The notes beneath the pieces are model-generated. The model had not been told where the DNA came from, did no database searches, and saw nothing but the letters and a program-made list of their open reading frames with translations. Made by a program: the position numbers and the translations under genes. Shown here piece by piece: positions 1-8,926 of a stretch of DNA of 64,000 nucleotides (its first letter is position 1; each line of letters starts with the position of its first letter). This DNA comes from Halieaceae bacterium (lineage in GTDB: Bacteria > Pseudomonadota > Gammaproteobacteria > Pseudomonadales > Halieaceae): NCBI GenBank assembly GCA_902623175.1, contig CACNSR010000007.1:1-64000 (forward strand). Reading direction: 5' to 3'.

Positions 1-456
1 AACGGCGACATTGACTCTGCACAGAAAGCGCAGAGAGTCCTAACGCTCACGGGCGCCGCTGGCGTCATGATTGGTCGCGCAGCGCAGGGCCAACTCTGGC
101 TGCCCGGTGCGATTGCAGCCGCCTTGGCGGCAGGGGACGAGCGTGTGCGAACTCCCGCGCTGAGTGAACAGCTCCGTCTGCAAGGCGATCATCTTGTGCG
201 GCTGCAAGATTTTCACGGGGATTATTTGGGGCCGCGCATCGCACGCAAGCATCAGGCGTGGCTACTCGACTCGTTGACCACGCAGCAGGCAATCTCGAGG
301 GAGGGCGCCCGCGCCTGGCGACAGACTTTCAATCGGCTTGAGTCGGCTAAGGAGCAGGTCGACTGTCTCAGGAAACTGACCGATGCATTGATGTCAGCCC
401 CGTCCGCCACCGCGCCCGCCTCTCAGATGTGCCCTCAGATGTCCGTGGCCGCATGA
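1..456 (+). CDS. dusB: tRNA-dihydrouridine synthase B, 3' part (start lies outside window)
   Basis: The first 151 codons visible are the C-terminal part of DusB, the FMN enzyme that reduces uridine to dihydrouridine in the D-loop of tRNA. The frame is open from base 1 and begins NGDIDSAQKA, followed by TGAAGVMIGRAAQG, the end of the TIM barrel that helps hold the FMN phosphate. The rest is the helical tRNA-binding domain. The stop overlaps the fis start by ATGA, the dusB-fis operon arrangement known from enterobacteria and pseudomonads. Its 5' end and promoter are upstream of the window. Confidence 0.93.
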   Translation, partial: NGDIDSAQKAQRVLTLTGAAGVMIGRAAQGQLWLPGAIAAALAAGDERVRTPALSEQLRLQGDHLVRLQDFHGDYLGPRIARKHQAWLLDSLTTQQAISREGARAWRQTFNRLESAKEQVDCLRKLTDALMSAPSATAPASQMCPQMSVAA

Positions 457-824
457 ACCCACCCAAAAACAGCGCGGCACCCAAGCGTCGCAAAAAAAAA
501 ACCTCAGGCCCGCCACCTCTGCGAGACAGTGCGAGCGAGGCGATTAGCCACTTCCTAGAGACCCTTGACGGAGAGCCCTGCAGTGAACTATATGACATGG
601 TGCTGCATCAAGTAGAGGAGCCACTTTTTAAAGCCGTATTGGACTACACCCAGTACAACCAAAGTTATGCCGCGGCCATGCTGGGCCTGAACCGGGGCAC
701 CCTGCGGAAAAAACTCCGACAACATGGCTTGCTGGCTGAATCAGAGCCGCCAAAGGCCAAGCGATCCGCCCGCAGGGGAAAAGCACCTACAAACAGCAAA
801 ACCACGAGCAAAGGGAAACGATAG
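453..824 (+). CDS. fis: Fis family DNA-binding protein with basic tails
   Basis: Fis is a nucleoid protein that bends DNA and controls rRNA promoters and site-specific recombination. The C-terminal helix-turn-helix is clear (NQSYAAAMLGLNRGTLRKKL), preceded by the dimerisation helices. I chose the ATG at 453, which overlaps the dusB stop (ATGA), over an in-frame ATG at 429 that lies inside dusB. The protein is about 123 residues, whereas Fis is usually 98-107 and ends just after the HTH. Here a 25-residue lysine/arginine-rich tail follows the HTH, and the N-terminus also carries an RRKKK stretch, so extra nonspecific DNA contacts are likely. purH starts four bases later. Confidence 0.92.
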   Translation: MNPPKNSAAPKRRKKKTSGPPPLRDSASEAISHFLETLDGEPCSELYDMVLHQVEEPLFKAVLDYTQYNQSYAAAMLGLNRGTLRKKLRQHGLLAESEPPKAKRSARRGKAPTNSKTTSKGKR

Positions 825-827
825 ACT

Positions 828-2402
828 ATGAGCGAAGCCGAACTGGCCCCCCTGAGGCGTGCCCTCATCAGTGTTTCAGATAAAACCGGCATCGTTGATT
901 TCGCCCGCGCACTGACGGCGCGCAACGTCGAGATTCTCTCGACAGGTGGCACTTACCGGCTGCTAAGCGAACAGGGACTGAGCGTGGCGGAAGTCTCCGA
1001 TCACACCGGATTTCCCGAGATGATGGATGGTCGCGTGAAAACCCTGCACCCCAAGATTCATGGCGGCATTATGGGCCGGCGCGGGACCGACGATGAAGTG
1101 ATGTCCGCACACGACATCCCGCCTATCGATCTGGTGGTAGTGAATTTGTATCCGTTCGAGGCCACCGTCGCGCGCCCCGACTGCACCTTAGAAGACGCGG
1201 TGGAAAATATTGATATCGGCGGACCCACCATGGTCCGTGCGGCAGCGAAGAACCACCGCTACGTCGCCATTGTGGTATCGGCAGGCGACTACGATCGCAT
1301 CCTCACTGAGCTCGAATCCCATGACGGCCACACCACGCTGGCGACACGATTTGATCTTGCCATTCGCGCCTACGAACACACTGCCGCTTATGACGGCATG
1401 ATCGCCAATCACTTTGGCTGCCTGGTCGAGGGCGGCTCTGAGGACTACCCGCGGACTTTCAACCTGCAGCTCGAAAAGGTGCAGGAGATGCGCTACGGGG
1501 AAAACCCCCACCAGGGCGCCGCTTTTTATCGCGAGGCACGACAGACCGAGGTGGGCATCAGCGGTGCCGAGCAGCTGCAGGGCAAGTCGCTCTCCTATAA
1601 CAACGTCGCAGATACCGACGCCGCACTGGAGTGCGTAAAGAGCTTCGACGCACCGGCCTGCGTCATCGTCAAGCACGCCAACCCCTGCGGTGTGGCAGTC
1701 GCGCCGGATTTGATGGGTGCCTACGATCTCGCCTTCCACACGGATACCGAGTCGGCGTTCGGCGGCATCATCGCGTTTAACCGCGAACTGGATGGCGCCA
1801 CGGCGGCGGCGATTGTCGAGCGCCAGTTTGTTGAGGTGATCATCGCACCTGAAATATCCGAGGACGCCATCGCGGCCGTTGCCGCGAAGGAAAACGTGCG
1901 TTTACTGCGCACCGGCGCGTGGGCTGCCCCCGCGTCTGCCAGAGACTTCAAACGGGTCAACGGTGGGCTGCTGGTTCAGGACCGAGACGACGGCATGGTG
2001 TCGCGTGACGAGCTCAAGGTAGCCACCAAGCGCGCACCCACCGACGCCGAGTGGGACGACTTACTGTTCGCCTGGAAAGTGGCCAAGTTCGTGAAAAGCA
2101 ATGCCATCATATACGCCGCCAACCAGCGCACGATTGGCGTGGGCGCCGGTCAAATGTCGCGGGTGAACTCTGCACGCATCGCCGCGATCAAAGCAGAGCA
2201 CGCCGGGCTTGAAGTGAAAAACGCAGTGATGGCCTCCGACGCCTTCTTCCCTTTCCGGGATGGCATCGACAATGCAGCGGTGCGCGGGATCGCCGCAGTA
2301 ATTCAGCCCGGCGGATCCATGCGGGACGAAGAGGTGATCGCGGCGGCAAACGAGGCGGGCATGGCGATGGTGTTTACTGGCATGCGCCATTTCCGGCACT
2401 GA
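828..2402 (+). CDS. purH: Bifunctional AICAR transformylase / IMP cyclohydrolase
   Basis: PurH carries out the last two steps of IMP synthesis: formylation of AICAR by 10-formyl-THF and ring closure to IMP, in the cytoplasm. The 524 residues match the family length. The N-terminal IMP cyclohydrolase (MGS-like) domain opens with [16 protein letters not shown] and contains STGGT and [14 protein letters not shown]. The transformylase domain carries the KHANPCG motif and ends with [12 protein letters not shown] and FTGMRHFRH. It lies between fis and purD, and purD follows after 26 bases, so the two purine genes are probably cotranscribed. Nothing unusual was seen. Confidence 0.97.
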   Translation: MSEAELAPLRRALISVSDKTGIVDFARALTARNVEILSTGGTYRLLSEQGLSVAEVSDHTGFPEMMDGRVKTLHPKIHGGIMGRRGTDDEVMSAHDIPPIDLVVVNLYPFEATVARPDCTLEDAVENIDIGGPTMVRAAAKNHRYVAIVVSAGDYDRILTELESHDGHTTLATRFDLAIRAYEHTAAYDGMIANHFGCLVEGGSEDYPRTFNLQLEKVQEMRYGENPHQGAAFYREARQTEVGISGAEQLQGKSLSYNNVADTDAALECVKSFDAPACVIVKHANPCGVAVAPDLMGAYDLAFHTDTESAFGGIIAFNRELDGATAAAIVERQFVEVIIAPEISEDAIAAVAAKENVRLLRTGAWAAPASARDFKRVNGGLLVQDRDDGMVSRDELKVATKRAPTDAEWDDLLFAWKVAKFVKSNAIIYAANQRTIGVGAGQMSRVNSARIAAIKAEHAGLEVKNAVMASDAFFPFRDGIDNAAVRGIAAVIQPGGSMRDEEVIAAANEAGMAMVFTGMRHFRH

Positions 2403-2428
2403 TCAGTGAATCAAAGCGAGACCGCCGT

Positions 2429-3706
2429 ATGAATATTCTGGTTGTGGGGAGTGGCGGGCGTGAGCACGCGCTGGCGTGGAAGTTAGCCGAACCGGAGACG
2501 GTCGAGAGAGTGTATGTGGCACCGGGTAACGCCGGCACGGCTCTCGAACCGAAACTAGAGAATGTGCCACTCGACCCCATGGACATCGAAGGCCTCGCGC
2601 AATTTGCCCAAGAGCAGAGGTGCGAACTGACCGTCATCGGTCCAGAGGCGCCATTGGTTGCCGGCATCGTAGACCGCTTCGCCGAGCTTAATCTCCCCTG
2701 CTTTGGCCCCACTGCTGGCGCCGCGCAATTGGAGGGCAGTAAATCCTTTACCAAGGATTTTCTCGCGCGGCACGACATCCCCACCGCGTCCTTTGCGGTG
2801 TTTACCAAAATCGAGCCGGCTTTAGCCTATGTTCGAGAGAAAGGCGCGCCGATTGTAATCAAGGCCGACGGCCTCGCCGCGGGGAAAGGGGTGGTTGTGG
2901 CGATGACCCTACATGAAGCAGAGGTGGCCATTCATGGCATGCTCGCCGATAACAAGTTTGGTGACGCGGGTGCGCGGGTTGTCGTGGAGGGCTTTCTCGA
3001 AGGCGAAGAGGCCAGCTTTATCGTGATGGTCGACGGCGAGCACGTGCTGCCGATGGCCACCTCTCAGGATCACAAACGTATTGGTGAGGGCGATACCGGC
3101 CCTAATACCGGTGGCATGGGGGCCTACTCCCCAGCGCAGGTCGTAACTGACGCCGTCTTCGCCAAGGTGATGGAGCGGGTGATTCTGCCTACCGTAGAGG
3201 GCATGGCAGCGGAAGGACACCCCTATACCGGCTTTCTCTACGCCGGACTTATGATCGACTCGGATGGAAATCCCTCGGTCATCGAGTACAACTGTCGCTT
3301 TGGCGACCCCGAAACACAGCCCATCATGCACCGCTTAAGAGGCGATCTGGGCACACTGTGCCTTGCCGCCCTCGACGGCCGACTGGACGACATGACTGCA
3401 GACTGGGATCCGCGACCCGCTGTGGGCGTGGTGTTGGCCGCAGGGGGTTACCCCGGTTCCTATGAAAAGGGCTACGAGATTACAGGCCTGGACGCAGATT
3501 GGCCGGCGACAACCAAAGTGTTCCATGCCGGCACACAGCAAAAGGGTGATAGCGTGGTCACGCAAGGCGGACGCGTGCTATGCATCAGCGCGCTGGGTGA
3601 TTCCATCGCCGATGCCATTGCGGCGGCCTACGTCGGTGTCGATCAGATCAGCTGGAAGGGCATGGTCTGCCGTCGGGATATTGGTTGGCGGGCAATAGAT
3701 CGTTAA
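2429..3706 (+). CDS. purD: Phosphoribosylamine-glycine ligase (GAR synthetase)
   Basis: PurD joins glycine to phosphoribosylamine using ATP, the second step of de novo purine synthesis. The 425-residue protein has normal length and ATP-grasp architecture: an N-terminal domain starting MNILVVGSGGREHALAWKL, the P-loop-like KADGLAAGKGV, the glycinamide-binding GDTGPNTGGMGAYSP and the C-terminal EYNCRFGDPETQ. The ATG at 2429 begins exactly at the conserved N-terminus. It follows purH closely and is followed by coq7 after ten bases, suggesting a purH-purD-coq7 transcript. Confidence 0.97.
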   Translation: MNILVVGSGGREHALAWKLAEPETVERVYVAPGNAGTALEPKLENVPLDPMDIEGLAQFAQEQRCELTVIGPEAPLVAGIVDRFAELNLPCFGPTAGAAQLEGSKSFTKDFLARHDIPTASFAVFTKIEPALAYVREKGAPIVIKADGLAAGKGVVVAMTLHEAEVAIHGMLADNKFGDAGARVVVEGFLEGEEASFIVMVDGEHVLPMATSQDHKRIGEGDTGPNTGGMGAYSPAQVVTDAVFAKVMERVILPTVEGMAAEGHPYTGFLYAGLMIDSDGNPSVIEYNCRFGDPETQPIMHRLRGDLGTLCLAALDGRLDDMTADWDPRPAVGVVLAAGGYPGSYEKGYEITGLDADWPATTKVFHAGTQQKGDSVVTQGGRVLCISALGDSIADAIAAAYVGVDQISWKGMVCRRDIGWRAIDR

Positions 3707-3715
3707 GCTTGGCCC

Positions 3716-4393
3716 ATGACTGACCTCACTCACACTTCATCACGACGATCCCTTAACGGCATTGACCGCCTGTTGAGTCGCGTCGACAAGCGGCTTAGAC
3801 AGTTGGCGGGCGAGTCCACGTTTCTGCCCGAAGCTGCATCGCGACCCTCCCCGGCGGTCGGCCACGACGAGCCCACGCTCAGCGCACGCGAGCGCAAGCA
3901 TGCGGCGGGCTTGATGCGGGTGAACCATGCCGGAGAGGTCTGTGCTCAAGCCCTCTACCAAGGTCAGGCACTGGCTGCCCGCTTGGAAAACACCCGAGAG
4001 AAGCTCCTCGGCGCCGCGCAGGAGGAAGCGGACCATCTGGCCTGGTGCGAGGAGCGATTAGCCGAACTCGATGCCGAACCCAGTCGCCTGAATCCCCTGT
4101 TTTACGCTGCCTCTTTTGCACTGGGTGCCGCCACCGCCATGGCGGGCGACAAGGTAAGTCTGGGATTTGTGCACGCCACCGAGGAGCGCGTGGCCAACCA
4201 TCTGCGGGCGCACCTGAAGGCCCTACCCGATGAGGATCGCAAGTCGCAATTGATTCTGCAGCAGATGCTCAACGATGAAGAGCGCCACGGCGCAGAAGCG
4301 CTGGAGCACGGCGGCGAAGAGTTCCCGCGCCCAGTGAAGGATATGATGACGCTGGCGAGTCAGTTGATGACCCGAACCACGTACTGGATCTAG
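3716..4393 (+). CDS. coq7: 3-demethoxyubiquinol 3-hydroxylase (Coq7, non-haem di-iron)
   Basis: Coq7 hydroxylates the demethoxy-ubiquinol ring late in ubiquinone synthesis, at the inner membrane. The 225 residues contain the repeated di-iron ligands of the family: MRVNHAGEVCAQALY, EEADHLAWC, an EERVANHL segment and DEERHGAEALEHG. The N-terminal 60 residues are variable. It closes the purHD cluster, and Coq7 (rather than UbiF) is the form found in Pseudomonas-like gammaproteobacteria. No clear hairpin terminator follows. Confidence 0.95.
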   Translation: MTDLTHTSSRRSLNGIDRLLSRVDKRLRQLAGESTFLPEAASRPSPAVGHDEPTLSARERKHAAGLMRVNHAGEVCAQALYQGQALAARLENTREKLLGAAQEEADHLAWCEERLAELDAEPSRLNPLFYAASFALGAATAMAGDKVSLGFVHATEERVANHLRAHLKALPDEDRKSQLILQQMLNDEERHGAEALEHGGEEFPRPVKDMMTLASQLMTRTTYWI

Positions 4394-4790
4394 GTTCACT
4401 AGAAAAGTCTCTCGGCGAGATCAAAATGAGCTTGGCTCGAGGGCCATCATCTTATTTTATCTGCCTCTGCAGATGGTCTTTGGTTACTTATTCTTCACGC
4501 AGATTAGTCACGCAAATATCCCTCTTTCCACGAGAGCTAGTGATTGTAATGGTTGCCGCCCGGGTGCATTTCTGTCACCTAATATCTAAGTAGCGTTAAT
4601 CAGCAAGATGTTTTAGCCTCCACAAGATCATCAAAAGCGGCGAAATCCATGCCGAAACAGCCAGCAACACTACTTTCATAATACTCACATCAATCCTGCC
4701 ATAAGGTGATCAAGCTGTTGCGCAACACACCGCCGCGGGGGTTGTGAACTAACCGACGAGTTGGTCTAGCTATGTTTGGGAGCCATCACT
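4394..4790. other. Intergenic region between coq7 and the SPOR protein gene
   Basis: This 397-base stretch is more A+T-rich than its neighbours. It should hold the promoter of the SPOR gene, whose ribosome site GGGAG lies eight bases before the ATG at 4791. No convincing terminator or RNA gene was seen. The only coding-like signal is a very short hydrophobic reading frame on the minus strand, listed separately. Confidence 0.5.
4596..4688 (-). CDS. Possible 27-30 residue single-span membrane peptide
   Basis: A short minus-strand frame can start at GTG (4688) or ATG (4679) and ends at TAA (4596-4598). It encodes MKVVLLAVSAWISPLLMILW followed by a basic end, RLKHLAD: a hydrophobic span with positively charged residues after it, like small membrane proteins. 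AGGA lies five bases before the GTG. A frame this short can arise by chance and I do not recognise a family, so confidence is low. Confidence 0.2.
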   Translation of the reverse strand: MSIMKVVLLAVSAWISPLLMILWRLKHLAD

Positions 4791-5927
4791 ATGAATAACA
4801 ACGAAGAAGAGAATCAACGTGACGAAGCGGACTCGGTATCAGAAGCCTCGCTTGACGAGAAGCTGACCGGAGAGGCAACCGAAACGACAGATGACACTGG
4901 AGGCACAGCAGATAACCCGCTTGTAGAAAAAGAGCCGAGCGCTGACCAAGCCGACGACTTTTCAGCGGCGCAGGAAGACGACGACACTGATGATATCGCA
5001 GAGCCAGGAACAGACTGGTTGGTCGATACCGGCTTGGCTGCAGCAATTAACCCTCAGAGCGATATCCTAGAAAAAACCTCAGAGGACCATGAATCAGATA
5101 ACACCGGCCAGAAAAGTGCTGAATCGGATCTTTACGACGAGGATGACGAGGACGACAGCTGGGAGGAGGATGAGTCCGAGGAAGACGACTACGAGGGTGA
5201 TCTGGCCAAGCCTGATGATGAAAACGATTTCGAAGAAGACGAACAAGCCTTTCTCACTGACTCCAAGCCTGAAAGTCCCGCGCCACCAACCCGTGCAGTC
5301 TGGCCCATAGTCTTTGGCGGCATTGCACTTGTGCTGATAGGGTTTGGAGGCTGGGACCTGTTCCAGGAACGTGTCACCCTGCAAGCTCGCATTACCGAGT
5401 TGGAACAAGCCCTAGCTCGCACGAAGGAATCAGCAGCGCTCGACGCCAAAACTGTCCCCGAGCTGGAGGTTGAGAATGCAGCCCTCAAACTGCAACTCAA
5501 CACCCTTTACCAAGACTACGATGCGGCAATGTCCGAACTTAGAAAATCGTCTATAACAGGAGAGGCGACTGGGGAGAGTGATGATACCGAGGCACCTGTC
5601 GCGGCATCGGTGCCGACAACCGCTTTAGCAGCGCAGGAAAACGAGCCTGGTCGCAACGAAAGTAGCGAATCGACGCCTTCCGATATTGGCGGATGGTTTA
5701 TCAATATTGGCGCCTACGCCAGTTCGCAGTCCTCCAACACCTGGGTCCTCAGATTGCAGAACTCTGGTTACGACGTCTCCGTTACGGAGATACAGACGTC
5801 TGAAGGCATCACCCTGAACCGCGTGAGGTTGACTGGCTTTGACTCCAAAGTCAGCGCTGAGGATTTCGCACAAGAACTGGAAACGGATTACGGCACGGGT
5901 CCGCTGTGGATAGGAGAACTGCCCTAA
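4791..5927 (+). CDS. SPOR-domain membrane protein with acidic N-terminus
   Basis: A 378-residue single-pass protein. Residues 1-165 are extremely acidic, with long D/E runs around 115-155 (EDDEDDSWEEDESEED), and face the cytoplasm if the topology is type II. One transmembrane span (about 170-187, VWPIVFGGIALVLIGFGGW) is followed by a coiled coil (about 195-255), a linker, and a C-terminal SPOR domain (about 300-375) starting GGWFINIGAYASSQ. SPOR domains bind denuded peptidoglycan glycans at division septa, so a cell-division or envelope role is inferred. The start at 4791 has GGGAG upstream; an in-frame TTG at 4776 is less likely. It stands alone, with trpC convergent downstream. Confidence 0.8.
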   Translation: MNNNEEENQRDEADSVSEASLDEKLTGEATETTDDTGGTADNPLVEKEPSADQADDFSAAQEDDDTDDIAEPGTDWLVDTGLAAAINPQSDILEKTSEDHESDNTGQKSAESDLYDEDDEDDSWEEDESEEDDYEGDLAKPDDENDFEEDEQAFLTDSKPESPAPPTRAVWPIVFGGIALVLIGFGGWDLFQERVTLQARITELEQALARTKESAALDAKTVPELEVENAALKLQLNTLYQDYDAAMSELRKSSITGEATGESDDTEAPVAASVPTTALAAQENEPGRNESSESTPSDIGGWFINIGAYASSQSSNTWVLRLQNSGYDVSVTEIQTSEGITLNRVRLTGFDSKVSAEDFAQELETDYGTGPLWIGELP

Positions 5928-6086
5928 GGTAACTAACCGTAGGCGCATGACTTCGCGGCATCATCTTAGGCGCTGCTTTAACGTCACCTGCGAGTATCAA
6001 GGCTACCCAGTACCAACGAGCGGCTGCGCGCCCGATAAGTTAGTTAAGGATCACGGCAGGGGCCTGATATTGATATAGCTGCCAAA

Positions 6087-6899
6087 TCAGTCATCGGTGA
6101 ACATAGTCGCCAGTGCAGCGCCGGGGTCTTCCGCTCGCATAAAGGCTTCGCCAATCAGGAAGGTGTGCACCCCACGCCCGCGCATCTCCAAGACCTGTGC
6201 TGCGGAACTGAATCCGCTCTCGGTCACTACCTGCACCTCGACGGGTATGCGCTCGAGTAACCGGCAGGTCGTGTCCAGGCTGGTCTCAAAAGTGTGGAGG
6301 TCCCGGTTATTGATGCCGACGAGATCACCGCCCAATGTCAGCGCTTCTTCGAGTTCGGCCTCGTCGTGGACCTCTACCAATACATCGAGACCCGCCTCTA
6401 GAGCGCAGTCATGAAGATCTTTAAGATGCGGCAATTCTAGACATGCGACGATCAGCAGAATGGCGTCAGCGCCCAGCGCCCTAGCCTCCCAAATCTGATA
6501 CGGGTCCAAAGTGAAGTCCTTGCGAAGAACCGGTAGTGAGCAAGCGCCGCGAGCGGCCTGCAGATCGTCGTCCGCCCCCTGAAAAAAATCGATGTCAGTC
6601 AGCACCGATAAACAGGCCGCACCGCCCGCCTCATAGCTGGCGGCAATTTCGGCGGGATGAAACGCCTCGCGGATCACCCCTTTGCTCGGGCTCGCCTTTT
6701 TCACCTCAGCAATGACTGCCGGCTGGCCCTGCGCGACGCGATCAGAGAGTGCCCGGCGAAAACCCCGCGCAAGATCCGCTTCGGCTGCCAGCTGTTCGAG
6801 CTCCGCGAGTGACCGCTGCTGCTTGCGCTCAGCAACCTCTTCGGTTTTGCGGTCAAAAATCTTTTTCAGCACCGTTGGCGCAGCAAGTTTGGTGGTCAT
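6087..6899 (-). CDS. trpC: Indole-3-glycerol phosphate synthase
   Basis: TrpC closes the indole ring, converting CdRP to indole-3-glycerol phosphate in tryptophan synthesis. The 270-residue TIM barrel has the family motifs: [15 protein letters not shown] near residue 62 (catalytic Lys), [36 protein letters not shown] and VTESGFSS. It is monofunctional, not fused to TrpF, as in pseudomonads. The start overlaps the trpD stop (ATGA), so translation is coupled. It is last in the trpGDC operon read on the minus strand. The gene looks intact although trpE nearby is ruined. Confidence 0.97.
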   Translation of the reverse strand: MTTKLAAPTVLKKIFDRKTEEVAERKQQRSLAELEQLAAEADLARGFRRALSDRVAQGQPAVIAEVKKASPSKGVIREAFHPAEIAASYEAGGAACLSVLTDIDFFQGADDDLQAARGACSLPVLRKDFTLDPYQIWEARALGADAILLIVACLELPHLKDLHDCALEAGLDVLVEVHDEAELEEALTLGGDLVGINNRDLHTFETSLDTTCRLLERIPVEVQVVTESGFSSAAQVLEMRGRGVHTFLIGEAFMRAEDPGAALATMFTDD

Positions 6900-7954
6900 G
6901 AGCCAGATGCCCCGGCTTGCTCTTGAGCCAACGCTTGCGTGAAGGCCACAAACGCCTCAAGCTTTTGCACCGCAGCGCCCGACGCCATGGCTTGCTCGGC
7001 AACAGCAATACCTGAAGCAAGCGAGTTAGCTAGACCAGATACATAAATCCCGGCGCCTGCATTCAGCGCAATGATGGCGCGCGCCTTAACCTTGACCGCA
7101 TCGTCGTCTCCAGCCAGCGCGCCGCGAATCAGATTGGCAGAATCGGCAGCGGTCTCTACCTGCAAGCCGCCCAAGCTACTGTGAGCATGACCCAAAGCCG
7201 CGGGGTCAATCTCAATCGGCGAGATGTCGCCTGCTCTCAGCTCAAAGCCCCGGGTGGGAGCTGCGATAGAGATTTCATCGAGCCCGTCGTCGCTGTGGAG
7301 GACCAAGGCGTGCTCACTGCCTAACCGGGCCAAGGCTTCGGCCAGGGGTTCGCAGAGCGCCGCATCGTAAACGCCGAGCACCTGCCGTTTCACCCCAGCG
7401 GGGTTCGTCAGCGGACCCAGCAAGTTAAATAGGGTACGCAGCCCGAGCTCACGTCGCGGGCCCACGGCGTGCTTCATGGCTCCGTGATGTGCCGGCGCAA
7501 ACATAAAGCCCACGCCCACTTCCTGAACGCAGGCAGCGATCTGCTCGGGGCTCACATCGAGGTTCACCCCCAGAGTTACTAGCACATCGGATGAACCGCT
7601 GCGGCTCGAGACCGATCGGTTGCCGTGCTTAGCGACCTGCGCGCCCGCTGCAGCGGCAACAAACGTTGCTGCAGTCGACACATTGAACAGGTTGGAACCA
7701 TCACCCCCTGTTCCCACCAAATCTATCACATGATCACCGGCTAAAGAGACAGGGGTAACTAACTCGCGCATCACCTCGGCGGCACCAGCTATTTCTTCGA
7801 TAGTCTCGCCCTTCATGCGTAGGGCTACTAAAATCGCACCAATCTGTGCTTGAGATGCCTCGCCTGTCATCACCGTCGTCATAACGGCGCGCATCGACTC
7901 TCGGGAAATATCTCTCCCTTCCACCCATTGCTCGAGTGCCTGCTGCAGAGTCAT
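6896..7954 (-). CDS. trpD: Anthranilate phosphoribosyltransferase
   Basis: TrpD transfers phosphoribose from PRPP to anthranilate, step two of tryptophan synthesis. At 352 residues it is of normal length, with the N-terminal helical dimerisation domain, the PRPP loop [15 protein letters not shown] near residue 80, [17 protein letters not shown], and [19 protein letters not shown]. It lies 21 bases after trpG and overlaps trpC by four bases. No disabling change was seen, which suggests the pathway below anthranilate is still under selection. Confidence 0.97.
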   Translation of the reverse strand: MTLQQALEQWVEGRDISRESMRAVMTTVMTGEASQAQIGAILVALRMKGETIEEIAGAAEVMRELVTPVSLAGDHVIDLVGTGGDGSNLFNVSTAATFVAAAAGAQVAKHGNRSVSSRSGSSDVLVTLGVNLDVSPEQIAACVQEVGVGFMFAPAHHGAMKHAVGPRRELGLRTLFNLLGPLTNPAGVKRQVLGVYDAALCEPLAEALARLGSEHALVLHSDDGLDEISIAAPTRGFELRAGDISPIEIDPAALGHAHSSLGGLQVETAADSANLIRGALAGDDDAVKVKARAIIALNAGAGIYVSGLANSLASGIAVAEQAMASGAAVQKLEAFVAFTQALAQEQAGASGS

Positions 7955-7975
7955 ATTTGCGCGCCCATTATTGAT

Positions 7976-8560
7976 TCACGAACATCGTGCCAGAAACTGA
8001 TCCAACATGACGTGGCCATGTTCGGAGAGAATAGACTCGGGATGAAACTGCACGCCCTCAATATCGAGCTCGCGGTGACGCAGCCCCATGATCTCCTCTT
8101 GGCTCCCGCTGTCATCCTCTGTCCAGGCAGTGACTTCGAGGCAGTCGGGCAGCGAGTCTGCGTCGACCACGAGACTGTGATAGCGGGTAGCAGTGAATGG
8201 GCTGGGCAGATCTACGAACACGCCTTCACCGTTGTGATAGATCGGGCTGGTCTTGCCGTGCATCACTTTTTGCGCGCGTACAATCTGACCACCAAAGACG
8301 GCACCAATGCTCTGCTGCCCGAGACAGATGCCAAAAATCGGCACTTTCCCGGCGAAGTGTTCGATCACCGACATGGAAATCCCTGCCTCCTTTGGTGAGC
8401 AGGGGCCGGGCGAGATGCATATACCCTTTGGCGCCCGCGCTTCAATTTCCGCCAGGCTGACTGCGTCATTACGCTGCACGTCGACTTCCGCACCAAGTTC
8501 CCACAGGTATTGGACGACATTCCAGGTGAAGGAGTCGTAGTTGTCGATCATCAAAATCAC
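7976..8560 (-). CDS. trpG: Glutamine amidotransferase of anthranilate / aminodeoxychorismate synthase
   Basis: TrpG releases ammonia from glutamine for anthranilate synthase; the same protein often serves as PabA in folate synthesis. The 194 residues are a class I amidotransferase: it starts [16 protein letters not shown], the catalytic Cys lies in [10 protein letters not shown], and the His-Glu pair in [15 protein letters not shown] take the GTG at 8560 as start, with an ATG three codons later as alternative. Its normal partner trpE is a pseudogene 1.5 kb away, separated by a lectin gene, so TrpG must pair with another TrpE or with PabB to be useful. Confidence 0.95.
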   Translation of the reverse strand: MILMIDNYDSFTWNVVQYLWELGAEVDVQRNDAVSLAEIEARAPKGICISPGPCSPKEAGISMSVIEHFAGKVPIFGICLGQQSIGAVFGGQIVRAQKVMHGKTSPIYHNGEGVFVDLPSPFTATRYHSLVVDADSLPDCLEVTAWTEDDSGSQEEIMGLRHRELDIEGVQFHPESILSEHGHVMLDQFLARCS

Positions 8561-8926
8561 GGGGAGGTCAGAATGCGCTCTTTAGAACGGCAATTATGCG
8601 GACTTTTTACGCTAAGTGTGGTCAAAAAGCATCCTAAAAGCGCCTTGCAGCACAATGATCGAGAAATTAGTGGACAAATGCGCCGAAATTCGCGGAAAAG
8701 CTCACTTTGAGCGTCGTTATATGACTGGTAACGCACCGAGCTGGCCAGGGGCTAGGCTGCAATGAACAGCGACATTGCAAAGACCGCAATGACTTAGGGC
8801 CAGTAGTATGGCTGCGGGAATAATCTGCACCGGTGCGGCGTCAATATATACGGAATAAGCGCTGGCGAGTAAATGCCGGCCGATGCTAATTTCACAGCCC
8901 TTTTCATCCTGTAAGGTGCTCTCTAT
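8561..8926. other. Divergent intergenic region between trpG and the lectin gene
   Basis: These 366 bases must hold promoters for trpGDC (minus) and for the lectin-like gene (plus). I saw no attenuator leader peptide with tandem Trp codons, no clear operator and no convincing hairpin. The stretch near 8590-8700 is A+T-rich and is the likeliest promoter area. Confidence 0.4.

Noticed and set aside
1188-1739. A 183-codon minus-strand frame inside purH
   Set aside because: It lies wholly opposite a well-conserved housekeeping gene and shows no protein features of its own.
8561-8926. Tryptophan attenuator leader before trpG
   Set aside because: No short leader frame with consecutive Trp codons and no alternating hairpins were found.
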